A stretch of 64,000 nucleotides of DNA from Xanthomonas codiaei (GTDB lineage Bacteria; Pseudomonadota; Gammaproteobacteria; Xanthomonadales; Xanthomonadaceae), in NCBI RefSeq assembly GCF_002939785.1, contig NZ_MDEC01000001.1, positions 186,001 through 250,000 on the forward strand, in the 5' to 3' direction. Of the stretch, positions 26,816 to 35,546 are shown piece by piece (positions within the stretch are counted from its first letter, which is position 1; every line of letters begins with the position of its first letter). Below the pieces are notes generated by a model, which was given only the letters and a program-made list of their open reading frames with translations, made no database searches and was not told where the DNA came from. The position numbers and the translations under genes are program-made.

Positions 26816-27291
26816 CGGCGATGATCCGAAAGAAGGGAGAGGTGCTGTGGAAAATCGCCGCGAGGCTACGACGCGGATAAGACGCCGGCGTGACGGGAGG
26901 CTTGCGCGACGGATGGATTATTGCGACGTTCAGCGTTGCGGAGTCTGGTGCCTCAACCTGCGCAAAGCAGCGTGCCGCGCGATGTTCGGTTGACCAGCAG
27001 GCGCGCAGTTACGGCTTCGTCATGCAGACGGTCGGGCGGGCCGGAAGGGCGGCGATATGTCGCCTCGCTGCACCAGCCACTTATCGGCGTGTGATCGTCG
27101 CGACGCAGCCGAGTGGACACGGCGTTCTGCGCTGCTCAACGCATCGGGTGCGAGTGTTTTCGATTTGGACGCGCGTCGCAAAACTTTTGGTAGATATGCT
27201 TTTTCAAGCAATCCTGGCTTCCGCGGCGGCATGATCGTGCGTTCACGGCTAGCGCTCTATTGTTTGCTCCAACTTCAGGACCACGACGTGA
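26816..27291. other. Intergenic region upstream of HWE kinase
   Basis: The 476-bp region between divergent genes is less GC-rich than its neighbours (for example 27170-27260). Overlapping frames on both strands have no domain or signal peptide. I see no repeat or RNA gene; promoters for both neighbours are expected here. Confidence 0.45.
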
Positions 27292-28299
27292 ATGGCCGCG
27301 CATCAGGAAGACGCCGCAAGGTCGCGGATCTACGAGGCCTTGTTGCAGGCAACGCCGGATCTTTTATACGTGTTCGACACCCAGCATCGCTTCGTCTACG
27401 CCAACCAGGCGCTACTGACGATGTGGGGCATGCGCTGGGAGGACGCCGACGGAAAGACATGTCTCGAGCTGGGCTATGAGCCCTGGCATGCGGCGATGCA
27501 CGACGAGGAAATCGAACGGGTGATCGCCACCGGCCAGCCGATACGCGGCGAGGTTCCGTTCCCGCATACGGTCAAGGGCCTGCGCATCTACGACTACATC
27601 TTTACGCCAGTGTTCGGGCCCGATGGCGAGGTCGAGGCGATCGCCGGGGCAACGCGCGACATCACCGAGCACAGGCAGCATGCGCAACATCTGCAATTGC
27701 TGATCAACGAGCTCAACCATCGGGTCAAGAATTCGCTGGTGATGGTGCAGTCGTTGGCGCGTCAGTCGTTCGGCAATGCCCACAGCCTTGCCGACGCCCA
27801 GGACAAGATCGATGCGCGCCTGCTGGCCTTGTCGCGCGCGCACGACACCTTGACCCGGGAAAACTGGGTCAGCGCCGATATCCTGGAGTTGACGCGCGAC
27901 GCGGCGGCGCTTTACGAATCGCGCGACAGCCAGCGATTCATCCTGCACGGTGAGTCCTGTCACCTGGATCCACGCCGCGCGTTGGCGCTGTCGATGGCGC
28001 TGCACGAGCTGTGCACCAATGCGCTCAAACACGGGGCCTTGTCCTCGTCCGAAGGCAAGGTGCAGATCGTATGGGAGCGCTGCGTGCGCGATGGCCAGGA
28101 GGTCCTGGAACTCACCTGGCAGGAGTCCGGTGGCCCGACCGTGCGGGCCCCTGCGCGCAAGGGGTTCGGCTCGCGGCTGCTGGAGCGTGGCTTGAAGCAC
28201 GATCTCAAGGGCGAAGCGCAGCTCGCCTTCGATCCTGACGGCGTGCGCTTCCAGGTTTCGATCCCATTGCCGACTGTACCCGCCGAGATGCAGCCATGA
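27292..28299 (+). CDS. PAS-domain HWE-family sensor histidine kinase
   Basis: A 335-residue soluble kinase without membrane helices. A PAS domain (about 14-128) ends in the typical GATRDITEHR. The phosphoacceptor region is LINELNHRVKNSLVMVQSLARQ with His143, the HisKA_2/HWE type. The ATPase domain has N-box ALHELCTNALKHGAL and G-box KGFGSRLLERGL. PAS ligand residues are not recognisable; the cysteine in DADGKTCLELG is not in a LOV GRNCRFLQ motif. Its stop overlaps the downstream receiver gene (ATGA), so the two form a coupled two-component pair. Confidence 0.9.
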   Translation: MAAHQEDAARSRIYEALLQATPDLLYVFDTQHRFVYANQALLTMWGMRWEDADGKTCLELGYEPWHAAMHDEEIERVIATGQPIRGEVPFPHTVKGLRIYDYIFTPVFGPDGEVEAIAGATRDITEHRQHAQHLQLLINELNHRVKNSLVMVQSLARQSFGNAHSLADAQDKIDARLLALSRAHDTLTRENWVSADILELTRDAAALYESRDSQRFILHGESCHLDPRRALALSMALHELCTNALKHGALSSSEGKVQIVWERCVRDGQEVLELTWQESGGPTVRAPARKGFGSRLLERGLKHDLKGEAQLAFDPDGVRFQVSIPLPTVPAEMQP

Positions 28300-28658
28300 G
28301 CATGCGTGTATTGCTGGTCGAGGACGAATCCCTGGTGGCGATGCTGCTGGAGGATTGCCTGGTCGAACTGGGCTATGACATCGCCGCGACCGTTGGCGAC
28401 GTCGATGCCGCGCTCGAGGTGGTGCGGCAGGGCAACCTGGATCTGGCGGTGCTGGATGTCAATCTGGGAGGCACGCTCTCGTTTCCGATCGCAGAAGCAT
28501 TGGACGCGTGCGGCGTGCCCTACCTGTTCGTCACCGGCTACGCGCAGAGCGGGATCCCGGAGAAGTTTCGCCATCGGCATGGGTTGCAGAAACCGTTCCA
28601 GTTTCGCGACCTGCAAAACGCCTTGTCTGCGCTGGAGCGCAGGGCCAGCGCAGACTGA
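28296..28658 (+). CDS. Single-domain response regulator paired with HWE kinase
   Basis: A 120-residue CheY-like receiver with no output domain. The acidic pocket is VEDES, the phosphoacceptor Asp54 lies in VLDVNLGG, the signalling Thr in FVTGYA, and the conserved Lys-Pro in LQKPFQ. The start overlaps the kinase stop by four bases, so it is the likely partner of the HWE kinase. Output may be by protein binding. Confidence 0.9.
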   Translation: MSMRVLLVEDESLVAMLLEDCLVELGYDIAATVGDVDAALEVVRQGNLDLAVLDVNLGGTLSFPIAEALDACGVPYLFVTGYAQSGIPEKFRHRHGLQKPFQFRDLQNALSALERRASAD

Positions 28659-28909
28659 GGCTGGCCGTCACCGGGACCGCAGCGACAGTGCTATCACCGA
28701 GGGCAGTGGCGCCTGCACGCGTGCAGGGCGACGTCCATTCCTGGCCATGGCGCGGACGCGGTGGACGCGATGCCTGTCTCGTCGGTGCACCGGTAGCGGG
28801 TCAACGCAAAAACAACAGCGTCGGCGTGCCCTGTGCAGCGCGATCCAGGTACTGCGCGTGAGCAACAGCCGATGCCGCTGCCATCGGGTCTACGCGTTGA
28901 CGTCGTAGA

Positions 28910-29116
28910 TCAATTTTCCAGTGCGGCCAGCACTTCGGCATGCAGCTGCTGGGCACCGGCTTCGCTATTGAAGCGTGCAAAGACCTCTTCGCCGGAGAGC
29001 AGGCCGACCCGAACCGAATGGCAGTACGAGCCGAAACTTTCGCCGGCGTTGAACGGATCGCTGATGACGGAGATATGGTTGAGCCGTACCCGGGTGGTGC
29101 CGAACTTGATGAACAT
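28910..29116 (-). CDS. Small conserved-looking protein of unknown function
   Basis: A 68-residue protein beginning MFIKFGTTRVRLNHIS. The ATG at 29116 has a strong Shine-Dalgarno (AGGAGAT, about five bases upstream), which argues for a real gene and against the longer frame from 29368. The sequence looks like a small alpha/beta domain with an acidic C-terminal helix. No family is recognised. Confidence 0.65.
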   Translation of the reverse strand: MFIKFGTTRVRLNHISVISDPFNAGESFGSYCHSVRVGLLSGEEVFARFNSEAGAQQLHAEVLAALEN

Positions 29117-29296
29117 CTGCGATCTCCTGAGTGAGCGCCGAGTGTCCCACTTTGCAGCGCATGGCAGAAGCATGCGTGCGATGCGGCGCCACGACGCGGC
29201 GGCACACGCCAGTATCGCCACTTGCCAGGCAGCCCACGCCTCACGCAGCCGGCGACCCAGCACGTACACTGCCGTCCCCGATGCCGAGCCTGCCCG

Positions 29297-30007
29297 ATGT
29301 CCGATCCCATCCGTCTGGATAAATGCGTTGCCGCGCACGTCGGTTGCTCGCGGGGCGAGGCGCAGCAATACATCGAGGGTGGCTGGGTCAGCGTGGACGG
29401 GGTGGTGGTCGAGGAACCCCAGGCCCTGGCCACTGCCGCACAGGTGACGCTGGCGCCGGATGCGGTGCTCGAACCTGCCGAGCCTGCCACCTTGCTACTG
29501 CACAAGCCTGCGGGAATCACGTCGGCTGCAGCGATGGCACTGGCAAGTCCGGCAGCCCGCAGCGAGCTGGACCTGTCGGAGGTACGCGTGCTCAAGCGGC
29601 ACTTCGCGCGTCTCAGCGCGCCGCTACCGCTGGAGGACGCGGCCAGCGGCCTGCTGGTGCTGAGCCAGGATGGCCGGGTGCTGCGCAGATTGACGGCCGA
29701 CGCGCATTCGATCGAGCAGGAGTTTCTGGTGGAAGTGCGGGGCGAGCTACGTCCATACGGTATGGCGCGCCTGGCACAGGGTCTGGTCTATCAACAGCGC
29801 AGTCTGCCGCCGTGCAAGGTGAGCTGGCAGAACGAAGAACGGCTCCGTTTTGCGATCAAGCAGGTACAGCCGGGGCAGCTCCGCTTCATGTGCAGCGAGG
29901 TGGGACTTGAGGTGGTCAGCATCCGCCGGCTACGCGTGGGGCGCGTGTCGTTGGGCAAGTTGGCCATTGGCCAGTGGCGCTATCTGCCGGCGGGCGAACG
30001 CTTCTGA
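29297..30007 (+). CDS. RsuA/RluB/E/F-like pseudouridine synthase with altered catalytic motif
   Basis: A 236-residue protein with an N-terminal S4 RNA-binding domain (IRLDKCVAAHVGCSRGEAQQYI...VSVDG) and a TruA/RsuA-type core (LLLHKPAGITSA; SGLLVLSQDGRVLRRLT; SIEQEFLVEV). The usual catalytic segment G-R-L-D-x-x-T-x-G-L-L reads APLPLEDAASGLL here: Arg is Pro111, and the position five before the Gly is Glu113, with an Asp one residue late. It may therefore be an inactive paralogue that still binds rRNA. The ATG at 29297 starts directly before the S4 domain. Confidence 0.8.
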   Translation: MSDPIRLDKCVAAHVGCSRGEAQQYIEGGWVSVDGVVVEEPQALATAAQVTLAPDAVLEPAEPATLLLHKPAGITSAAAMALASPAARSELDLSEVRVLKRHFARLSAPLPLEDAASGLLVLSQDGRVLRRLTADAHSIEQEFLVEVRGELRPYGMARLAQGLVYQQRSLPPCKVSWQNEERLRFAIKQVQPGQLRFMCSEVGLEVVSIRRLRVGRVSLGKLAIGQWRYLPAGERF

Positions 30008-30378
30008 GCCCGGCTTGCGCTACGCCGCTGCCGCCTGCAAGCAAGCAGTGCAGGCAGGTGGAAAGGTTGCAGCGATTCATTTGGATGTTGCAGGCGGCGC
30101 GTGTCGCAGTCGTATGCTCGCTGCAATGCCGTCCGCACTGACCACGATTCCAACCTCGTGCCCAAGACCGCGGTTCAGAACCGCGGAAAGAGCGTGCGTG
30201 GTGGGCCAAAGTCGATGAGAGTTTCAAGGCGATGCTTGAGCAATCGATCATGGGCACACCAGTCGCGCAGTATTCTGTTGTCTATCGGTCGATCGAACGC
30301 CAGATTGGTGCCGGAGCAGTGCCGCCTGATCGTCCGTCGTACCTCACACACCGGCATCTGCCGAGCGGCGCGTGCAGC
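30008..30378. other. Non-coding or decayed stretch after pseudouridine synthase gene
   Basis: About 370 bp with short overlapping frames only. One plus frame near 30190-30360 (KAMLEQSIMGTPVAQYSVVY) looks protein-like but has no start, domain or length, so it may be the remnant of a lost gene. Confidence 0.35.
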
Positions 30379-30489
30379 TCACTTCTTGTTGCGCTTTTTC
30401 TTGGCGCGGGTCACCAGCCAGATCACTACGGCAATGATGCCGATGACCAGGATGACGAAAGCTGGTGAGAGAAATGCATTGTCGCCCAT
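30379..30489 (-). CDS. 36-residue single-pass membrane protein
   Basis: A 36-codon gene, starting MGDNAFLSPAFV, with one transmembrane helix (about residues 11-27, Ile/Val-rich with one Trp) and a very basic C-terminus of alternating Lys and Arg ending KKKRNKK. A strong Shine-Dalgarno (AGGAGA, about six bases upstream of the ATG at 30489) and the clean topology support expression. Positive-inside rules predict an N-out, C-in orientation. No family name can be given. Confidence 0.7.
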   Translation of the reverse strand: MGDNAFLSPAFVILVIGIIAVVIWLVTRAKKKRNKK

Positions 30490-30532
30490 GAGGATCTCCT
30501 GAAATCGTCTGCAGCGAATCACTGCACTGACG

Positions 30533-30927
30533 TTAGCCTAGCGAGCGGCCTGCTTGATCGCGTGAAATGCGTTGAATCGGCGAGCAGCCACATCGTGCGC
30601 GTGCTTGGCATGATGATGGGTTCGATACCGTGTCGATCGGCAGGATGGCAATGATCAAGCCTGCGTCGATGATGTTGATGATGTCGCAAGCGCCTTGCCG
30701 TGCTGCTCTCGCAGTGTCTGGATGGGCGATGCGTATGTCATGCAACGGCAACTGCACTCCCGCGCGACGACACGCACGCCGAAGCACGCCACAGATGACG
30801 AACAGAGCCACGCTGGCGATGTACCCATGACCGACGATGCACCGGCAAGGGCGTGCTCAGCGCCTCGCGAGTCGAGCGGCCCAACAGGCTTCGCGTCCGG
30901 TAGCGGCAGTTTAAGTGAGGCATGCAT
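30533..30927 (-). pseudogene. Possible frameshifted membrane protein remnant
   Basis: From ATG at 30927 a frame reads MHASLKLPLPDAKPVGPLD...; around 30830 the protein-like signal moves to another frame that continues GYIASVALFVICGVLRRACRRAG and DIRIAHPDTARAARQGACDIIN before dissolving. Together they look like one short membrane protein broken by an indel. No intact version is present in the window and the family is not recognised. Confidence 0.3.
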
Positions 30928-31101
30928 CACGTAAATCGGGGTTGCGCTGACGTGGAGTCGGGAGTTTCCTGACGTGTGGTGACTGGATGACGTTTGCAGG
31001 TGGGGTAGACGCTGCTGCGATGATGGCGTGCGATGTGCGCTGGCCATGCATGGCGGCGCTCGGCGAGAAAGACGCAGGAATATCCACGTGTCTGACCGTT
31101 G

Positions 31102-31272
31102 ATGCACGTGCACGCCTCGCTTCAAATCGACCGCATCGTGCCTCTCGACGCTGAGGCTTCAGCGTTTCCCATGCTGTGCGCCACCTGCGGTCGTCGGTTT
31201 GACCCGGCAGGCGGGGATGCCGCGATCACCGCACTGCACCGGCTCACCGTTGCCTGGACGGTTGCTGATTAG
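31102..31272 (+). CDS. Candidate 56-residue CxxC protein
   Basis: A small frame beginning MHVHASLQIDRIVPLD, with one CxxC knuckle in MLCATCGRRFDPAGGD and a hydrophobic end. Composition is protein-like and the knuckle suggests metal binding, but there is no Shine-Dalgarno and the flanks are empty. It could also be chance. Confidence 0.3.
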   Translation: MHVHASLQIDRIVPLDAEASAFPMLCATCGRRFDPAGGDAAITALHRLTVAWTVAD

Positions 31273-31577
31273 TTGTCGCTCACTGTGCCGCGACTTTTGC
31301 ACCTGCTTGGCTACGCCGTATGGATATCAGCACTTGGAGTAGCTAGCAAAACGACTGCGCGGCTGCCAGGCGGGCGCGGTCGGTGCTCGGTGCGGCATGT
31401 ACCACGCGTACACTGCGGTTCCTCCGCGCCGGACGCACCCACCTGACGAACGCTCGCTACGTTTTGTTAGCCGCTCTCAACCGCCGGGACAGTCGCGCTC
31501 GATGACAGACAACGTGCTAACGAGCGGGTCGGCTGTCATGCAGTGCTTGCAGCAGTCGTTGAATCGCGGGCCTGGTA
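31273..31577. other. Gene-free stretch before orphan receiver
   Basis: About 305 bp without a supportable gene. A 7-bp inverted pair ATGACAG (31502-31508) and CTGTCAT (31533-31539) is present, of uncertain meaning. Confidence 0.4.
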
Positions 31578-31982
31578 TCACGCGCCGGGCGTGGCGAGCA
31601 TGCGGCGCTTGGCCATCACGCTGCGGATGGCGGTGAGCAATTGCTCGGGGGTATAGGGCTTTTCCAGGAACGCCACGCCGTCGGGCAGGATTTCTTCGAC
31701 GTATTCGACCGCCAACCCGGAGGTCAACAGTACCGGCAGGTTGTACGGAGCGTGCGCCATCTTCAGCGCCAGATCGACACCCGTCAGGCCGCCTGGAAAA
31801 TGGATGTCGGAAAACAATACATCCACGCGTGGGTCACTTTCGATCAACGCCAGCGCTTCTTCGACCGAACCGGCGCTGCGGCAGGTAAAGCCGTAACTTT
31901 CCAGGACAAGGCAGCTGAGTTGTCGGGTGCCATCGCCGTCTTCGACAACGAATACAACCGGCCGATCCTTGTTCTGTGACAT
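31578..31982 (-). CDS. Orphan single-domain response regulator
   Basis: A 134-residue CheY-like receiver. Acidic pocket FVVEDGDGTR, phosphoacceptor Asp59 in VLFSDIHFPGG, Ser/Thr in LLTSGLA and Lys in FLEKPYTP are intact. There is no output domain and no adjacent kinase; the HWE kinase pair lies about 3 kb away. The start is uncertain among ATGs at 32009, 31988 and 31982; the last fits receiver length best. Confidence 0.85.
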   Translation of the reverse strand: MSQNKDRPVVFVVEDGDGTRQLSCLVLESYGFTCRSAGSVEEALALIESDPRVDVLFSDIHFPGGLTGVDLALKMAHAPYNLPVLLTSGLAVEYVEEILPDGVAFLEKPYTPEQLLTAIRSVMAKRRMLATPGA

Positions 31983-32060
31983 GAGCATGTCTCGTGAGGC
32001 AGACCACATTCTCAGCGATGCGGCAGTGAATCCTCCGTCAACGCAGACGCAGCCGTATGG

Positions 32061-32543
32061 TCACCAGCCGAACGGGCCGGGACCGTAGCCGCCAGGAGCG
32101 AACCGCGGCCCGAAAACAGGTCCTTCGCCGCGGCCGACGCTGATGCTGACGCCGATCTGGTGCGCCTTGCCGTCGTCGTCGTAATAGGTTTTGCAGGAAT
32201 TGAGGTTGGCGGCCTGCCAGTTGCTGTTGCCACCGCGACTGGAGTAGCCGATGCCGGTCTCGACTGCGCCGTGCAGTTTGCCCTGGCATTGTTCGGCTCG
32301 TTCGGCCGCGATCAAGGCCGCGCTCGGGCGTGCCAGTGCAGGCCTGGGGCCGCTCTTGTCGCCATAGAACGTGCCCGGCGGATCGGTGCTGTATTCCGGG
32401 TCCGAGCGGTACTGCACCGGTGCCTGCGGGACGCTGAGGTCCAGGGCACGGGCGGATGCCGGCTCGGCGCTAGCGTCGCCGTTCTGGGCGAGTGCGCCAC
32501 CGGCGGCCAATAGAGTGGCCAGGAGAAGCAGACTGCGTTTCAT
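32061..32543 (-). CDS. Secreted protein of unknown function
   Basis: A 160-residue protein with signal peptide MKRSLLLLATLLAAGGALAQ. The mature region has an Asp/Pro-rich N-terminal part, a pair of cysteines (EQCQGKLHGAVETGIGYSS and NLNSCKTYYDDDGK), and a Gly/Pro-rich end. ETGIGYSSRGGNSNW and QIGVSISVGRG resemble outer-membrane or secreted beta structure. The ATG at 32543 was chosen for its signal peptide. It lies 138 bp downstream of recQ. Confidence 0.72.
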   Translation of the reverse strand: MKRSLLLLATLLAAGGALAQNGDASAEPASARALDLSVPQAPVQYRSDPEYSTDPPGTFYGDKSGPRPALARPSAALIAAERAEQCQGKLHGAVETGIGYSSRGGNSNWQAANLNSCKTYYDDDGKAHQIGVSISVGRGEGPVFGPRFAPGGYGPGPFGW

Positions 32544-32680
32544 CGGTTCGACTCGACTCAAGGGACTGGCAGCGCGTGCCAGCTCGCCCTGTGAAACTAG
32601 CAACGGTTGATTGAATGCCCGCTGTCGATTCAGGCCGATGGTGTGCCGGCCTGTGGCTCCCGCTGGCACATACGGTTGCA

Positions 32681-34483
32681 TCAGCCTTGCTCGCGCACGA
32701 TGTCGATCAACTGCGCCCCATAACGGGCCAGCTTGCCACCACCGATGCCGCCCACGCGCGAGAGCGCATCGATACTGGTGGGGCGCTGCTCGGCGATGTT
32801 GCGCAGGGTGCTGTCGTGGAAGATGACGAAGGCCGGCACGTTTTGTTCCTTGGCCAGTTCCGCGCGCAGCCCGCGCAAGGCGTTGAACAGCACCAGATCC
32901 TGCGGCTGCACCGGCAGGCCGGTCCGCTGTGTGCTGCGGTCGCGCTCGCGGCCGGCCGAAGGGTTCTCCCGCCGCATCATCACCTGGCGCTCGCCCTTGA
33001 GCACCTGGCGGCTGGCATCGGTCAGGCGCAGGCCGCCGTGGCCTTCGCTGTCGACCTCCAGCAGGCTGGCGGCCACCAGCTGGCGGAACACGCTACGCCA
33101 GGTGCGTTCGTCCAGGTCGCGGCCGATGCCGTAGGTGCTCAGCTGGTCGTGGCCCAGCTGTTTGATGCGCTCGTTCTCGCTGCCGCGCAGGATGTCGATC
33201 AGGTGGCCCACACCGAAACGCTGGCCGCTGCGATACACGCAACTCAGCGCCTTCTGCGCCGCCACCGTGGCATCCCAGGCGGCAGCCGGGGTGAGGCAGT
33301 TGTCGCAGTTGCCGCAGGGTTTGGAATAGGTCTCGCCGAAGCCGGCCAGTAGCACCTGGCGGCGGCATTGCATGGATTCGCAATAGCCGAGCAGGTGGTC
33401 GAGCTTGGCGCGCTCCAGTCGCTTGCGCTCCTCGGCCGCTTCGCCCTGTTCGATCATCTGCTTGAGCAGCACCACATCGCCCAGGCCGTAGCACAGCCAG
33501 GCCTCGGCGGCCTCGCCGTCGCGGCCGGCGCGGCCGGTTTCCTGGTAGTAGCCCTCCAGCGACTTGGGCAGATCCACGTGCGCCACGAAGCGCACGTCGG
33601 GCTTGTCGATGCCCATGCCGAAAGCGATGGTGGCGGTCATGATGATGCCGTCCTCGCGCAGGAAGCGGCGCTGGTTCTCGGCGCGCACCTCCGCCGGCAG
33701 GCCGGCGTGGTAGGGCAGGGCATTGAAGCCTTGCGCGCACAGCTGCTGGGCGGTTTCTTCCACCTTGCGCCGCGACATCGCATAGACGATGCCGGCGCAG
33801 CCGCGATGGCGGCCCAGGAACTCCTGCAGCTGCTTGCGCGCGTTGTCCTTCTGCACCACGGTGTAGCGGATGTTGGGGCGGTCGAAGGAGCTGACGAAGT
33901 GGTGCGCGTCCACCAGGTCCAGGCGCTCGGCGATCTCGCGCTGGGTGGGCGGGTCGGCGGTGGCGGTCAGCGCCATGCGCGGGATGTGCGGCCAGCGCTC
34001 GTGCAGCACGGTGAGCTGACGGTATTCCGGGCGGAAGTCGTGACCCCATTGCGAGACGCAGTGGGCCTCGTCGATGGCGAACAGGGCGATGCGGCTGCGC
34101 TCCAGCAAGGACAGGAAGCGCTGGGTCAGCAGCCGTTCCGGTGCCACGTACAGCAGGTCCAGATCGCCGGACAGCAATGCGCGCTCCACCCGCTGGGCGT
34201 TTTCCGCATCCAGGGTGGAATTGAGGAATTCTGCGCGCACGCCGAGCTGGCGCAGCGCCTCGACCTGGTCCTGCATCAACGCGATCAGCGGCGAGACCAC
34301 GATGCCGACGCCATCGCGCAACAGTGCCGGGACCTGGTAGCACAGCGATTTGCCGCCGCCGGTGGGCATCAGCACCAGCGCGTCGTTGCCGGCGGCGACG
34401 TGTTCGACAATGGCCTGCTGCGGGCCGCGGAAGGCGTCGTAACCGAAGACGCGGCTGAGCAATTCGTGGGCGGGGGAAGACAT
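32681..34483 (-). CDS. recQ: ATP-dependent DNA helicase RecQ
   Basis: A 600-residue 3'-5' helicase. Walker A is [11 protein letters not shown]; the DEAH-type box and RecQ-specific loop read [18 protein letters not shown]; helicase motifs IV-VI end in [10 protein letters not shown]. The RQC zinc site uses Cys in [14 protein letters not shown] and CGNCDNCL, and an HRDC domain occupies the C-terminus ([24 protein letters not shown]). Length matches E. coli RecQ. It acts in RecF-type recombination and fork repair. Confidence 0.97.
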   Translation of the reverse strand: MSSPAHELLSRVFGYDAFRGPQQAIVEHVAAGNDALVLMPTGGGKSLCYQVPALLRDGVGIVVSPLIALMQDQVEALRQLGVRAEFLNSTLDAENAQRVERALLSGDLDLLYVAPERLLTQRFLSLLERSRIALFAIDEAHCVSQWGHDFRPEYRQLTVLHERWPHIPRMALTATADPPTQREIAERLDLVDAHHFVSSFDRPNIRYTVVQKDNARKQLQEFLGRHRGCAGIVYAMSRRKVEETAQQLCAQGFNALPYHAGLPAEVRAENQRRFLREDGIIMTATIAFGMGIDKPDVRFVAHVDLPKSLEGYYQETGRAGRDGEAAEAWLCYGLGDVVLLKQMIEQGEAAEERKRLERAKLDHLLGYCESMQCRRQVLLAGFGETYSKPCGNCDNCLTPAAAWDATVAAQKALSCVYRSGQRFGVGHLIDILRGSENERIKQLGHDQLSTYGIGRDLDERTWRSVFRQLVAASLLEVDSEGHGGLRLTDASRQVLKGERQVMMRRENPSAGRERDRSTQRTGLPVQPQDLVLFNALRGLRAELAKEQNVPAFVIFHDSTLRNIAEQRPTSIDALSRVGGIGGGKLARYGAQLIDIVREQG

Positions 34484-34636
34484 CGGCCTAGGATACCGCG
34501 CGGTTCAAGCCCTGGCTGGCGTGATGCTGGGCGGGATTGCGCGAAGCGGCATCAGGGATTGACGTGATGCGGCTACCGGGATAGCTGGCACTTTGTGAAG
34601 TTTTGTGCGGCGTAAGCGCCATGGGGCGTCGCCCCG

Positions 34637-34676
34637 CACCCTCACCCCAACCCCTCTCCCGGCGGGAGAGGGGCTC
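34637..34676. repeat. CTCACCCC...CTCTCCCGGCGGGAGAGGGG intergenic repeat
   Basis: A short dispersed-type repeat with an internal palindrome CCTCTCCCG-GCGGGAGAGG, of a kind I recall as common in Xanthomonas and other GC-rich proteobacterial intergenic DNA. A related but diverged unit (CACCTGGAGAAGGTGCCCCG...) lies at 54429-54465. Confidence 0.7.
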
Positions 34677-34832
34677 AATTTTCGGCAATCGATGCAGGGG
34701 TTGTGGCAAAAGACTGCCGCGTCCTTCAGAGCCTGTACACCCTGCGCTCCATCGTCGTGAACCTAACCATCAATAGCCCCTAGAGTCAGGGGGCGCGCCG
34801 AAGGCGCGGGGTGTGGCAGGCAATTGAGCAGG

Positions 34833-34864
34833 GGCCCAAGGTCTCGCAGCAGCGAAACCTTGGG
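34833..34864 (-). terminator. Stem-loop downstream of dps
   Basis: GCCCAAGGT (34833-34841) and ACCTTGGGC (34856-34864) form a perfect 9-bp stem around 14 nt, starting 28 bp after the dps stop. There is no T-tract on the dps strand, so it may act in mRNA stability or Rho-dependent ending. Confidence 0.5.
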
Positions 34865-34892
34865 CAAACCCCAAGGGGCGACGCCCGCGGGT

Positions 34893-35441
34893 TTACTGCA
34901 GCAGCGAGCGCAGCATCCAGGCGTACTTTTCGTGGGTCTGCAGGCGCTGGGTCAGCAGGTCCACGGTCGGGTCGTCGCCGGCATCGTCGGCGGTGCCCAG
35001 CACCTTGCGCGCGGTGCGGCAGACCGCTTCGTTGCCGCTGACCAGCTGGCGCACCATCTCGCGCCAGTCGGCGCTGTCGCTCAGGCCCGGCTCTTCCGGG
35101 ATCGAGGTCAGCGCGACGAATTCGCGGTAGGAGCCCGGTGCGTTGTAGCCCAGGGCGCGGATGCGCTCGGCCACTTCGTCCAGTGCCGCCCATTGCTCGG
35201 TGTACTGGGTTTCGAACATGGTGTGCAGCGAATTGAACATCGACCCGGTGACATTCCAATGGAAGTTGTGGGTCTTCAGGTACAAGGTGAAGGCGTCAGC
35301 CATGTAGCGGGCCAGGCCGTCGGAGATCTGCTTGCGATCGGCGTCCTTGATCCCGATATCGATATGCGGCGCGGATACGGCAGCGGCCGGCAGGGCATCG
35401 TTGACGACGACGGGCTTGTTGGCGTTCTTTTTCTTGGACAT
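34893..35441 (-). CDS. dps: Dps-family DNA-binding ferritin-like protein
   Basis: A 182-residue miniferritin that stores iron and protects DNA during oxidative stress. The Lys/Asn-rich N-terminus (MSKKKNANKP) suits DNA binding. The inter-subunit ferroxidase signature is THNFHWNVTG...FETQYTEQWAALDEVAERIRALG. Shine-Dalgarno AAGGA precedes the ATG. It is transcribed divergently from hrpA over 105 bp; an OxyR site could not be identified with confidence. Confidence 0.95.
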   Translation of the reverse strand: MSKKKNANKPVVVNDALPAAAVSAPHIDIGIKDADRKQISDGLARYMADAFTLYLKTHNFHWNVTGSMFNSLHTMFETQYTEQWAALDEVAERIRALGYNAPGSYREFVALTSIPEEPGLSDSADWREMVRQLVSGNEAVCRTARKVLGTADDAGDDPTVDLLTQRLQTHEKYAWMLRSLLQ

Positions 35442-35546
35442 GGGATGGTCCTTACCGAGGGTTGGATGTCTGGTGGAACAGATATGGCGTCACAATAGAC
35501 AGGCTAAAGGATCAAACGTCATTCAATCTTTCACATTCCTCGATCA

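Larger units (their letters stand above)
34484..34892. other. recQ-dps intergenic region with repeats
   Basis: The 409-bp gap between the recQ start and dps end has no gene. It contains the CTCACCCC...GAGAGGGGCT repeat at 34637-34676 and the dps stem-loop at 34833-34864. The intervening DNA is less GC-rich. Confidence 0.6.
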
